This document shows positions 33,899 to 42,396 of a stretch of 64,000 nt of DNA, in pieces. The position numbers and the translations under genes were made by a program. The DNA comes from Sporocytophaga sp. (GTDB lineage Bacteria > Bacteroidota > Bacteroidia > Cytophagales > Cytophagaceae): NCBI GenBank assembly GCA_024707265.1, contig JANQAB010000006.1, positions 439,001 to 503,000 on the forward strand, written 5' to 3'. Positions within the stretch are counted from its first letter, which is position 1. Each line of letters opens with the position of its first letter. The notes under the pieces are model-generated. The model was not told where the DNA came from and searched no databases. It worked only from the letters and a program-made list of their open reading frames with translations.

Positions 33899-34645
33899 AT
33901 GAAAGAAACAATAGATTACATTTTGAAGGAAATTCCCATATTTTTGCTGAATTACATTAAGATAATAAGTTCTCCAAGAGATTTTGTACTTCAAATCTCT
34001 TCCAAAAAAGGTAAGGAAGAAGGCAGAATAAGAGAGGCATTGATTTATTTCTCGATCTGCTATATTGTAGCAATGAGTTTTACAATACCGCTATTTGGAA
34101 AGGAAAATTATGATGCTTTTTCTTCGGTTGTACTTTTTATAGCGGAGGCACTAATCCTTGTAATAGTCTCTGTAGCTGCATTAACATTTATATGGAGACT
34201 ATTTGGAGGAAAGATGGGATATATTGAAACGCTAATAGTTTACGCCTATCAATTTCCAACTTGGATGGCCTTTTATCTACTTCTGAATCTATTGAACATT
34301 TCAGTTCTTAGATTTATTTCTCCAGTAGAATATGAGGCATTAATTAATTATTCCTACAAAGGAACTAATAAAGTTTTTCCTTATGAATGGAATAGCAAGG
34401 CTATGATAATTTATAATTGTATGAACATTGCAAGTACAGCTTTTGCATTTTTTTGGATAATTAAGACTTGGAGTGTTTATCGGATAAAAAATGGTGCCTC
34501 TCGTAAAGCTTCTTTTGGGGCAGGCCTTTTATTTTTTCTATCAATGATTATTGTGTGCTTTATGCACGTTCAAGCAAATAAACTTTTCGATCCAGAAGCA
34601 TTTACTAAGATGAATTTCGGATTAGATACTTTGTGGGATTTCTGA
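33899..34645 (+). CDS. Yip1-like membrane protein
   Basis: A 248-residue protein with an amphipathic N-terminus (FLLNYIKIISSPRDFV, as in Yip1-domain proteins) and five hydrophobic segments near residues 48-65, 78-103, 118-140, 170-190 and 205-225. The RLFGGKMGYIETLIVYAYQFP segment between the second and third helices is typical of the Yip1 family. These proteins are membrane-embedded with unknown bacterial function. The same frame stays open for about 100 codons after the TGA stop. Confidence 0.72.
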   Translation: MKETIDYILKEIPIFLLNYIKIISSPRDFVLQISSKKGKEEGRIREALIYFSICYIVAMSFTIPLFGKENYDAFSSVVLFIAEALILVIVSVAALTFIWRLFGGKMGYIETLIVYAYQFPTWMAFYLLLNLLNISVLRFISPVEYEALINYSYKGTNKVFPYEWNSKAMIIYNCMNIASTAFAFFWIIKTWSVYRIKNGASRKASFGAGLLFFLSMIIVCFMHVQANKLFDPEAFTKMNFGLDTLWDF

Positions 34646-35101
34646 CATTCTCAGGATTTTCCATATGCCTTAATTTGGTTTGAAAAAGGAGTTCTATGTG
34701 ATTCAAACAATGATGTTAGTGTTTATAGAAAAGGTTTTTTATTATCTCTCCCAGGATTAGGAGGACTACCTGATATGCAAGAATATTCAGGAATACCAGG
34801 ATTTCCGGAATTTCTGGAGGGTTGGATTATGGCGGTTGGTCTAACAAGGATATTACCGCATACCTTAATCAAAACCATTGAACAACACATATTGCAAATT
34901 GTCAACGAATTCAATGACAGGTGTCGATTTGCCATCTACATATAAATGAGAGCAAGGAATACAACACAGAATTATAGAAACGTAAGTACTTAGTCACTAA
35001 AATCCTTCGATTCTGAGATTGGAATACAAAAATTATTCACTTTTAATTGCAACAAGCTGAGGATGGAGAACTACCAATCAAAAAAGAAAAGGAATTAGAT
35101 C
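34646..35101. other. 456-bp spacer with an open frame but no clear gene
   Basis: Codons downstream of the Yip1-like TGA remain open to a TAA at 34943-34945, including a 56-codon frame from the ATG at 34775 (MQEYSGIPGFPEF...). The encoded peptide matches no family I recognise. The T-rich start (34640-34670, CTCAGGATTTTCC) recalls words of the satellite array. A degenerate gene end or chance openness are both possible. Confidence 0.35.
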
Positions 35102-36163
35102 ATGTTATATTTTTCATCGACATATCTTCAAAATAAAACTTTCCAATCACTTGAAGATTTATTTCAGAACGTTTCACCTAAAATGGTTACCCTTTTCTAT
35201 GATACCAATATCGTTGTTTATCATCGTGACTTTTATTTAAATCCAAGACACTTTGCTAGTAATAGTTCTAACCAAGAGATTATTCATGCATTGAGGTATT
35301 TAAATGAACAGGTTAGCCGTTATGATCTAGACGTTTTTGCTTTTCTCGGAGTTGACGAATCATCAAGACGAAAGTCAGACTTTTCAATAAACATAGAAAA
35401 GCGATTTCAAACACATGAAGCCATGATGCAACTTTTATACCTGGATTATAATGACTTTGATAGATTTATTCAACATAAAAAGAAAGAAGATCCTGTTATT
35501 GACAATGGTGAATATCCAGATAGTATGCTCCCCTTTTTACAACAAGATTCGATTTATCAACACCCATTGATTGTAATGTACATCTTGTGTTTGAAGGTGA
35601 TCTTGCTCTATTATAAATTTGAGAAGAATGAGATAAGTAGGAAAGAAGCTATAGATGAGCTTAACCATTTTATGCGAGAAGAAATAGATTCTATTTCAGC
35701 GATGATGTATGTACTTTGCCTTCATCTATTTGGAGGCTCTGATGACTTCAAGAATATCTTCTTTCCCAAAAAAAGCTTGCCTATAAATGAACGGCTTCAT
35801 AAAATTTTTAATGGAGCAATTGACTTGATATTTCCAACAATAATTAATAAACTACAAATTAAAAATTTGATTCCAATTTTTGTGAGTACAGACAAAAGGA
35901 TAAGTAAATTGAATAGTCTTATGGGGATACGAGCGAGATTTAATACAAATGAGACTTACAGTTATTCACCTGAATTGATTCAAGCTGACTTTCTCGGAAG
36001 ACTAAAATGGACAAAAGAAGAAATGGATCAGCTGTATGTAGTTCCACAATCCGATATTAACAGACTAAATAGGTTTGATGGAAGACCAAGGATGACGACA
36101 CATCTTTTAAAATATGTAAAACCACTAGAGACAGTACTTATAAAATTATGGCAAAATGCCTAA
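35102..36163 (+). CDS. PIN-like nuclease-fold protein of unknown function
   Basis: A 353-residue cytoplasmic protein. A first strand with two acidic/polar residues (VTLFYDTNIVVYHRD, near residue 30) and a later FVSTDKRISKLNSL (near residue 268) match the spacing and style of PIN-fold ribonucleases, which use Asp residues at these places. The interior is helical, with no signal peptide. No antitoxin-sized gene adjoins it. It stands alone after the satellite array. The PIN assignment is by motif only. Confidence 0.55.
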   Translation: MLYFSSTYLQNKTFQSLEDLFQNVSPKMVTLFYDTNIVVYHRDFYLNPRHFASNSSNQEIIHALRYLNEQVSRYDLDVFAFLGVDESSRRKSDFSINIEKRFQTHEAMMQLLYLDYNDFDRFIQHKKKEDPVIDNGEYPDSMLPFLQQDSIYQHPLIVMYILCLKVILLYYKFEKNEISRKEAIDELNHFMREEIDSISAMMYVLCLHLFGGSDDFKNIFFPKKSLPINERLHKIFNGAIDLIFPTIINKLQIKNLIPIFVSTDKRISKLNSLMGIRARFNTNETYSYSPELIQADFLGRLKWTKEEMDQLYVVPQSDINRLNRFDGRPRMTTHLLKYVKPLETVLIKLWQNA

Positions 36164-36347
36164 TTACGCCAATAGTTCCTTGATTGCTTCCTGATTTTTA
36201 AACTATTTAGTTAAGTGTTCATTCAATTTAAGTATAATAATCAAACATCGACTAGCTCTCGTCTTTTACCAGAAAATATATTCCAGAGCTCAAAGATAGA
36301 TTTCCGGTATTTTAGCCTTCAACTTATCCTTATACCCAATTAATTTA

Positions 36348-37490
36348 TCAAAAACTTGTACTTAACTGAAACAACGGCAAATACATAGCAATCAAAATAA
36401 ACCCTACTATTAATCCCAGAAATATAATCATAAAGGGTTCAATCATGCTACTGATCATTGAAGTCTGATGCTCGACTTCTTCATTGTATTGAAAAGCTAT
36501 CTTTTCGAAAAAATTATCAAGCTGATTTACTTCTTCTCCTACCTTTATTAAAGAAGTCATTCTTTTAGGGTAAATAGAAAATGCAGACATACTTTTATTG
36601 AGAGGCATCCCGTGAAGGATATCTTTTTCAATTTGAGTTAATGATTCTTCCAAAGGGTAAAAGCCAATCATTTGCTTTACGAGATTAATAGATCTCAAAA
36701 TAGGAATCTTTGCTCCTATCAGCAATGTCATGGAATTGCAAAATCTGGCCAGATACACTTTCCTCACGATTTCACCAGCCAAGGGCATTCTCAATAATAT
36801 TTTACTGCCATACTTTCTGAACCATATTTCCTGACGCTGAGAATAGACAAAAACAATAATAGAGATGATGAAAAGAAAAAAAAGATAAAAATACTTTCGG
36901 AAGAATCCGGATGCATCAACGATCATTTTAGTTATAGCAGGAAGATCTCCACCAAAGCGTTTGAACACATCTGCAAACATCGGCACTATAAAATTCATCA
37001 TGAAAAATACGGCAGCCAATGAGGTAAAAAGCACTATAGAAGGATATGTCAAAGCGCTTACAATCTGGCGTCTTTGTTTCATCTTCTTATTATAATAAGC
37101 TCCTAGTTCTTTTAGTACTACCGTAAGTTTTCCACTTTCTTCTCCTATTTGCAAACTAAAAAATTCATAAGCTGAAAACATTCCTGTGTCTTTAATTGCC
37201 CCGGAAAGTGTGTTTCCTGCAATTACAGAGTCTTTAATTTTTTCAAACAATATCCTGTCCTTCTCTTTAGCCTGTTCCACACTGATAAGCTCAAGCGTTG
37301 TTTTGATATCTACGCCTGCAGACAGAAGGATTCCAAGCTCATGATAAAAGGCTTCTTTTTTCTTATCATTCAACTTAGTGCCGAACAAACTCAAATCTTT
37401 ATTGAGCAAGTCTATGACTCCCTGCAAAGGACTTTTTCCTTCTGCTTTGGTCTTAGTCTTTTTAACCTTATTAATGTCTATACCATTCAT
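36348..37490 (-). CDS. gspF: GspF/PilC-like inner-membrane platform protein
   Basis: A 380-residue protein with two tandem GspF domains (about residues 45-165 and 245-365), each with FYHELGILLSAGVDI- or FCNSMTLLIGAKIPI-type starts. Three membrane segments lie near residues 150-175, 200-220 and 350-372. The platform protein couples the ATPase GspE to pseudopilus assembly. It is the last gene of the 13-gene minus-strand operon, 21 nt after the GspJ-like gene. No hairpin terminator was recognised downstream. Confidence 0.93.
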   Translation of the reverse strand: MNGIDINKVKKTKTKAEGKSPLQGVIDLLNKDLSLFGTKLNDKKKEAFYHELGILLSAGVDIKTTLELISVEQAKEKDRILFEKIKDSVIAGNTLSGAIKDTGMFSAYEFFSLQIGEESGKLTVVLKELGAYYNKKMKQRRQIVSALTYPSIVLFTSLAAVFFMMNFIVPMFADVFKRFGGDLPAITKMIVDASGFFRKYFYLFFLFIISIIVFVYSQRQEIWFRKYGSKILLRMPLAGEIVRKVYLARFCNSMTLLIGAKIPILRSINLVKQMIGFYPLEESLTQIEKDILHGMPLNKSMSAFSIYPKRMTSLIKVGEEVNQLDNFFEKIAFQYNEEVEHQTSMISSMIEPFMIIFLGLIVGFILIAMYLPLFQLSTSF

Positions 37491-37511
37491 TGTTCTTCCT
37501 CTGTTTCTTTT

Positions 37512-37973
37512 TCAAGAAGTATATCTGCACCGTATTCTTTTTTTGTATAAAAAAGGAAGGGATTCCTCCTCTGTGATTCCCGTAAATTCTACTTTATCAA
37601 TTAATGAACCGGGTACAAATTCTTCTTCATTCATAAAATAGAACTTTGGCTCCTGGATTTTAAGCTTAAACGTATCGATCAGATTACTTTTTCTAAGGAT
37701 ATAAGTATCTTCAAATTCATAGTCGATATTCTTGTCCGGATACTGACAGCTATACCCCTCTGATTTTCTTACAATTCGGGATGCATTGGTAAAATCTTTC
37801 ATCATAAATTTATCCAGCAAAACAAGTTCATAGTTTCTATGACTTCTTGTTTTATATTGCCCGAATTGTCCATTGATGATCCTGAATGAGGAATAGGCAA
37901 TACTGATGGTCACACTTGTAATAAGCATGGTCACAATCATCTCGACAATAGTATATGCCTTTACTTTATTCAT
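37512..37973 (-). CDS. GspJ-like minor pseudopilin
   Basis: A 153-residue prepilin. The short leader MNKVKA precedes YTIVEMIVTM: predicted cleavage is after Ala6, with Glu at +5 and then a hydrophobic helix of about 20 residues. The remaining 120 residues form a beta-rich C-terminal domain. Position after the GspI-like gene (8-nt overlap) and before GspF suggests GspJ. The -1 residue is Ala where classic prepilins have Gly; the same is true of the other prepilins here. Assignment among minor pseudopilins is by order and size only. Confidence 0.78.
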   Translation of the reverse strand: MNKVKAYTIVEMIVTMLITSVTISIAYSSFRIINGQFGQYKTRSHRNYELVLLDKFMMKDFTNASRIVRKSEGYSCQYPDKNIDYEFEDTYILRKSNLIDTFKLKIQEPKFYFMNEEEFVPGSLIDKVEFTGITEEESLPFLYKKRIRCRYTS

Positions 37974-38322
37974 CTGCCAGTATCAGATTATTACTTTCAG
38001 CTAAAAGCTTCTCTTCCTTAGAATATACCTGAATTTCCAATAGTAATAGCAAAGCGTTATTCTGATACTTCCCGACCTTCTTACGGACTATCAATTCCCC
38101 TTCATTAATATCTTCATCAAAATAAGATCTGGATCGGATCGTTTCTTCAGAAATTTTTGAAAGAAGCATTTCTGCTTTAACATTCTGAAGATTTATACCT
38201 GACCTGAGAATATTATGATAAATCATCATTCCTACGCCAAAGGTAATAACCATTACAACCATAGCGACAACTACTTCAATCAGTGAAGAGGCTTTTATCT
38301 TTTGTTGAATCAGTTCAGCCAT
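37966..38322 (-). CDS. GspI-like minor pseudopilin
   Basis: A 118-residue prepilin with leader MAELIQQKIKA and mature start SSLIEVVVAMVVM: cleavage after Ala11, Glu at +5, hydrophobic helix to about residue 33. The small C-terminal domain matches the size of GspI. It overlaps the GspK-like gene upstream by 13 nt and the GspJ-like gene downstream by 8 nt, so it is translationally coupled. Confidence 0.78.
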   Translation of the reverse strand: MAELIQQKIKASSLIEVVVAMVVMVITFGVGMMIYHNILRSGINLQNVKAEMLLSKISEETIRSRSYFDEDINEGELIVRKKVGKYQNNALLLLLEIQVYSKEEKLLAESNNLILADE

Positions 38323-39557
38323 TTGATAACTCGTTTTTTCTTTTCAGAAGATAATAAAGCAGATTCTATGAAATAAGGAGAAAGCTTGGTAGCATCAATG
38401 GTAGTATTAAGAAGATAGTTTTCGTATAAAGAAGACGATGTCTTTAACCTGAATTTATTACAGAATACACTTCCATATACTTTACCCTGAATATCCGCAA
38501 ATCCATCTGAATATAACTGACCATGCAAAAAAGCGTCTTTCTCTATTGAAATAAGTGTTTGTTTGAGATCAAATACTGACTGGCTGGAGAAGACGATTCC
38601 ATTAACCTTTCCACCTTTGGAGACCTTAATAAACGGCTGCATCACCTTAAAATCTTTTTTAAAAAGACCAATCACTGATGGATAATTCAATTCAACATTT
38701 TCACCTAGCAAAACTGAATCAACTGCAAAAATCTGTAATTTCCCTTTGAAACCTGATTCTATTTCCACTGCTCTTGCCGCAATTATTACATCTTCAAGAT
38801 TTGCGTCTCTGCCGATCTTGAGAATGGTATCACTTGTGATAAGAATATTTCCGTAAAGATTTTTGATACTAAGATGCGTTTTTTGCTTCAGCAGTAATGT
38901 CTTTTCAGTAAATGATCGTCTGACTGTATCAATATCCAGTTCCTGCAGCTGTTCAAATTCATCAAGATTTAATTTATCTTCCAGCAGAGACAATAGCTTT
39001 TCTTTAATATCCTTTTTCAACTCCGGTAAACTATTCTTACTCTTTTTAATTTCCCCCTGGATGAGCTTATCCCCCATAAAGGACTGGCCTTCTATATAAT
39101 CTCTTCTTACTCCTGATTCTGGCAGATAACATGTTCCTTTAATGACAGTATTTCCACAAAGCGAAAGTGGTCTGTTTAAATCTGCCATATATATTGCAGA
39201 TTTTGTTTCAGCATCTGGTTTATAGCCGTACTCAAGTATCCTGATCACTTGTTGATTTCCGGAGAATGCTCTTACGACCGCCAGATCAAAAACTCCCCAG
39301 TTCATTCTTTTAAGAGCAACTGAATCATTTTCTTTACCATACAAATCAATAATTATTTCTTCGTTCAGACTAACTTCTCCTTCTTCAGCAAGAAGATAAT
39401 TAATACCTGATTGTGCGTTTGATAAAAGTCTTTTGTATAAACGGGTTTGATAATGAACAGTCGAATAGTGATATGATACTAAAATAAGTGAACTGCTGAT
39501 AAGGGCTACCAGCAGTGATATGACGAGTACGATAAACAATGCATTCGCCCGGACCAT
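38310..39557 (-). CDS. GspK/PilX-like large pseudopilin with repeat-type C-terminal region
   Basis: A 415-residue protein. MVRA precedes NALFIVLVISLLVALISSSL, so cleavage after Ala4 is likely, with Ile rather than Glu at +5; lack of Glu+5 is known for GspK-type pseudopilins. The middle (residues 130-220) is charged. The C-terminal half contains regular beta-repeat-like segments (ILITSDTILKIGRDA, VNGIVFSSQSVFDL, LHGQLYSDGFADIQGKVYGS) resembling polymer-forming bactofilin-type repeats. It is larger than usual GspK (about 320). It starts 2 nt from the MORN gene stop. Confidence 0.7.
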   Translation of the reverse strand: MVRANALFIVLVISLLVALISSSLILVSYHYSTVHYQTRLYKRLLSNAQSGINYLLAEEGEVSLNEEIIIDLYGKENDSVALKRMNWGVFDLAVVRAFSGNQQVIRILEYGYKPDAETKSAIYMADLNRPLSLCGNTVIKGTCYLPESGVRRDYIEGQSFMGDKLIQGEIKKSKNSLPELKKDIKEKLLSLLEDKLNLDEFEQLQELDIDTVRRSFTEKTLLLKQKTHLSIKNLYGNILITSDTILKIGRDANLEDVIIAARAVEIESGFKGKLQIFAVDSVLLGENVELNYPSVIGLFKKDFKVMQPFIKVSKGGKVNGIVFSSQSVFDLKQTLISIEKDAFLHGQLYSDGFADIQGKVYGSVFCNKFRLKTSSSLYENYLLNTTIDATKLSPYFIESALLSSEKKKRVIKWLN

Positions 39558-39558
39558 C

Positions 39559-40383
39559 TCAGGTTTGTTTATTTTCAGGGCCTGCAGGAACTATTTTCTT
39601 CATCTTCCTGATTTTCACCTTTTCCTCTTTTTTCTTTTCCTTTTTCTTTGAAGAGCTTTCAGAAGGTTTATTATCAGAGTTCTTCCTGGCTTTTGCGTTC
39701 TTGCTCTTTTTTGATTCCGGAGTATCCACTCCAGGAACAGGAAGAGGTTGTTCCTTTTGATTTTCGCTGGCAGCAGGTGAATCGGGAACAGATGTTTGTT
39801 TCTTTTTATACTTGCGCCACAGTTTTAATCTGAAACCTTTTCTGTTCTTTTCCTTTTTAACTTTTAATTCCCCTTTCTTATACTTTTCTATTTCGACTTC
39901 ACCTGATTCGTTATAGATGTACCTCTTTCCATTAAAGAGATTATCTTTATATGTTCCCTTCTGAGTAAGCTTTCCCTTTTCATCAAAAACAAGAAACTCT
40001 CCGTGAAGATTTCCATTTTTCCAGTGATAAATTTCTTTTAATTCACCATTAAAATGCCAGCTCTTCCAGACTCCTGTTTTACGTCCATACTTAAACATGC
40101 CCTTTTCACGAAGATTTTTATTCATGTAAAAGTCACTGAATAAACCATGCAAAAGCTTGCCTTCAAAACCACCCCGTGTTCTTTTGATATCGTTTGCACT
40201 GTACCAGTAATAGAAATACTCATCACTGACTCTGATCAAAGGTTTACCTTCTGTTATTTCTGCATAAACCACGTGATCCAGAAAATTTACGATTATTCTG
40301 TTCGGTATATGAAGATTAAATTTCTTTTGCCCTGCAACGAAAAGAGGGCTTATCAAAAAGGCTATAAAAATCAGCTTTTTCAT
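39559..40383 (-). CDS. MORN-repeat (YwqK-like) exported protein
   Basis: A 274-residue protein with a signal peptide (residues 1-18, FVAG-Q). Residues 75-165 contain MORN-like repeats (GKLLHGLF, GRKTGVWKSWHFNGELKE, GNLHGEFLVFDEKGK, NLFNGKRYIYNESGE). The C-terminal 90 residues are lysine- and serine-rich and look disordered. It sits inside the secretion operon between the GspC-like and GspK-like genes, an unusual place, so a role in the machine at the periplasmic or outer-membrane side is plausible but not shown. Confidence 0.75.
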   Translation of the reverse strand: MKKLIFIAFLISPLFVAGQKKFNLHIPNRIIVNFLDHVVYAEITEGKPLIRVSDEYFYYWYSANDIKRTRGGFEGKLLHGLFSDFYMNKNLREKGMFKYGRKTGVWKSWHFNGELKEIYHWKNGNLHGEFLVFDEKGKLTQKGTYKDNLFNGKRYIYNESGEVEIEKYKKGELKVKKEKNRKGFRLKLWRKYKKKQTSVPDSPAASENQKEQPLPVPGVDTPESKKSKNAKARKNSDNKPSESSSKKKEKKKEEKVKIRKMKKIVPAGPENKQT

Positions 40384-40389
40384 TAAAAA

Positions 40390-40893
40390 TCAATTTCTCT
40401 TTATGTATTTTTCTTTACCACTATATGATACCTTCACTGAATCTTTAAGATTCTGAATCAACTTAACATCGTCTCTGACATTGCCTTCCTCCATCAAATA
40501 CTCATTTCCTCTGATCGACATCAGAGATACATTTTTATTGCTGCCGGGATTTTTGATCAATCCTATGTAGGAAATAATACTCCAGTCTATAAACACTTCG
40601 GGTTCCTTTGGTTTAGGAGTAACCTTAGGTTTATTGCCGAAGGTATTTACAGAACCTGTAAACACTGCAGGTCTCACTGAGGTTTGAACGTTTCCTAAAA
40701 AAGGGTCCCTGTATTTGGATATTAATTCAAAAGTATCTTTAACCTCATACCGATGCTCTTTACGAACTACGGGCCTTGAGGCTATAGCAACATTTGAATC
40801 GGAAAACAATGATTTGTAGATCCGCATAAATATCAGTCCCCATACCAGGGCAACTCCCCCCAGGAGGATATATGTCATCTTTTTACCTTTCAT
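40390..40893 (-). CDS. GspC/PilP-like inner-membrane component
   Basis: A 167-residue protein with one membrane helix (residues 6-26) and a periplasmic part. SKYRDPFLGN near residue 60 is the RDPF motif seen in PilP and GspC. A proline/lysine linker (PKVTPKPKEPEV) follows, then a small C-terminal beta domain (SYIGLIKNPGSNKNVSLMSI) like the HR domain that contacts the secretin N-domain. It overlaps the lipoprotein gene upstream by one base, so translation is coupled. Confidence 0.75.
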   Translation of the reverse strand: MKGKKMTYILLGGVALVWGLIFMRIYKSLFSDSNVAIASRPVVRKEHRYEVKDTFELISKYRDPFLGNVQTSVRPAVFTGSVNTFGNKPKVTPKPKEPEVFIDWSIISYIGLIKNPGSNKNVSLMSIRGNEYLMEEGNVRDDVKLIQNLKDSVKVSYSGKEKYIKRN

Positions 40894-41831
40894 TATTTGA
40901 TTTTGAAACTCCAGATATCGCTATCTGTTTCTCCGGGAACTCCGTTTTTATTCTTGCTTGTTACTTTCCAATTTATAGTCTGTCCTGAACTTCCTCCAGT
41001 AAATTGAGTATTAGTAGTCAAAAGATCGCCTTTATAAAGGCTGAATGCACCTGAAGTTCCGACTCTTGTATAAACTTCATATTTATAATCCGATCCTACG
41101 TTATTCCAAGATAAAGTTATGCTACTTGCCGAAAGATCTATTGCTCCATTTTCAGGTGAAAGAGGAGATACTTTAGGAGGGGTATTTTTAACATTAAAGG
41201 TAAAATGGTTGCCCCAACCTGTCGAGGCTGTATCATTGTATGCATATGCCTTAACTCTCCAATAATAATTATTATCTTCAGTAACAGGTAATGAATAGCT
41301 CTGTCCGACAACTTGATATTCTTTAGGGGAATTAAATCCTGGTTCCATAGCGACCTGAACTTCATACCTTACAGCATGTAATGGTTTATCCCACGTAAGT
41401 ATAATGGGACTTCCGGTAACATTAGAACCATTTAAAGGTAGTTTCTGATTAACGAACTGCTCACTAAGACTTGTAGCTTTGATCTTGAATTTACTGCCAT
41501 AATATCCTGTCTTATAAGCACCATTCTTAGCTCTTACTTTCCATTCGAAATCTCCAGGACCAATGTAATACGGGAACCTGTTAGTAGTAACAACAGTATC
41601 TAAAATCCTTTTCTCTGGTGCAGAAAAATTAGGATATACAACCTGTAACTCATAGCCCGTCGCAAAATCTATCTGACTCCACCAGAAAGTCTGAGTATAA
41701 TTAGGAGACTCCTTATCGTTAGGTGTATAGATTATTATTTCTTTATCTTCAATATCCTTTTCGAAGATCTCTGTACAAGCCGCAAGTGACATCATACACA
41801 GGGCCAATGCTAAAAATTTAAACCTTCTCAT
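40893..41831 (-). CDS. Lipoprotein with fibronectin-III-like domains
   Basis: A 312-residue lipoprotein: the signal peptide ends in the lipobox LAACTE (Cys19). Three beta domains follow: about 35-125, 135-215 (LTWDKPLHAVRYEVQVA) and 220-312 (LSWNNVGSDYKYEVYT), all in the style of Fn3 or SusE/F modules. It lies between the GspM-like and GspC-like genes, overlapping both, so it is a genuine operon member. It may act as a pilotin or outer-membrane anchor for the secretin, but it has no similarity I recognise to known pilotins. Confidence 0.75.
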   Translation of the reverse strand: MRRFKFLALALCMMSLAACTEIFEKDIEDKEIIIYTPNDKESPNYTQTFWWSQIDFATGYELQVVYPNFSAPEKRILDTVVTTNRFPYYIGPGDFEWKVRAKNGAYKTGYYGSKFKIKATSLSEQFVNQKLPLNGSNVTGSPIILTWDKPLHAVRYEVQVAMEPGFNSPKEYQVVGQSYSLPVTEDNNYYWRVKAYAYNDTASTGWGNHFTFNVKNTPPKVSPLSPENGAIDLSASSITLSWNNVGSDYKYEVYTRVGTSGAFSLYKGDLLTTNTQFTGGSSGQTINWKVTSKNKNGVPGETDSDIWSFKIK

Positions 41832-42396
41832 CTTCCTTTTTTATTTTATCTTTTTTTATTCTGAGTGTTTGAAGATATATAGTCAGTACCAAAACCTTTT
41901 TTTTCCTCTTGTTATCAAATACTGCATCAAAGCTGCTTGAAGAAACCCTTCCTACAGCTTCCTTTTGTTCTAATAAATGTACCAGCTTCAGCAGATTCAC
42001 AAAATTACCTTCAACCTTCAACTCTGTAGTTCCCACAACAAATTCTTTCTCTTCCTGGTATTTTTCATTGGGAAACTCTTTAAGCAGCAAGTTATTCTTA
42101 TGACAAAAATTAGAAACCACTTCGAGTAAATGTTCCTGATTTTTTAAAGAGTCTGCAAAGTATGAAGAGAGCTTTTCCTTCAAAGCATTCGACTTCATCT
42201 CCATCACCCGCCTCTTCTCCGGAGCCTCCTGTGCTATAATAAGCTTCTTTTTAAGATTACTGTTTGTAAAATAAAGATTAACAGTTTTACTGAATGCCAG
42301 CAAATATGCCAGCAGCAGAAACACAATAGCACCGACAATCAGGTATTTATTTTTTATTCTATATGACAGACTATTCCAGTTCACCTTTAATCTCAA
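41818..42396 (-). CDS. GspM/PilO-like protein
   Basis: A 192-residue protein with one membrane helix (residues 20-38) and a periplasmic coiled-coil plus ferredoxin-like domain (ending KKKVLVLTIYLQTLRIKK), the layout of PilO/GspM. No ATG is available: the frame starts at TTG (42396) or GTG (42384), inside the 3' end of the GspL-like gene, which suggests coupled translation. It would pair with the GspL-like protein in the inner-membrane assembly platform. Confidence 0.72.
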   Translation of the reverse strand: MRLKVNWNSLSYRIKNKYLIVGAIVFLLLAYLLAFSKTVNLYFTNSNLKKKLIIAQEAPEKRRVMEMKSNALKEKLSSYFADSLKNQEHLLEVVSNFCHKNNLLLKEFPNEKYQEEKEFVVGTTELKVEGNFVNLLKLVHLLEQKEAVGRVSSSSFDAVFDNKRKKKVLVLTIYLQTLRIKKDKIKKEDEKV

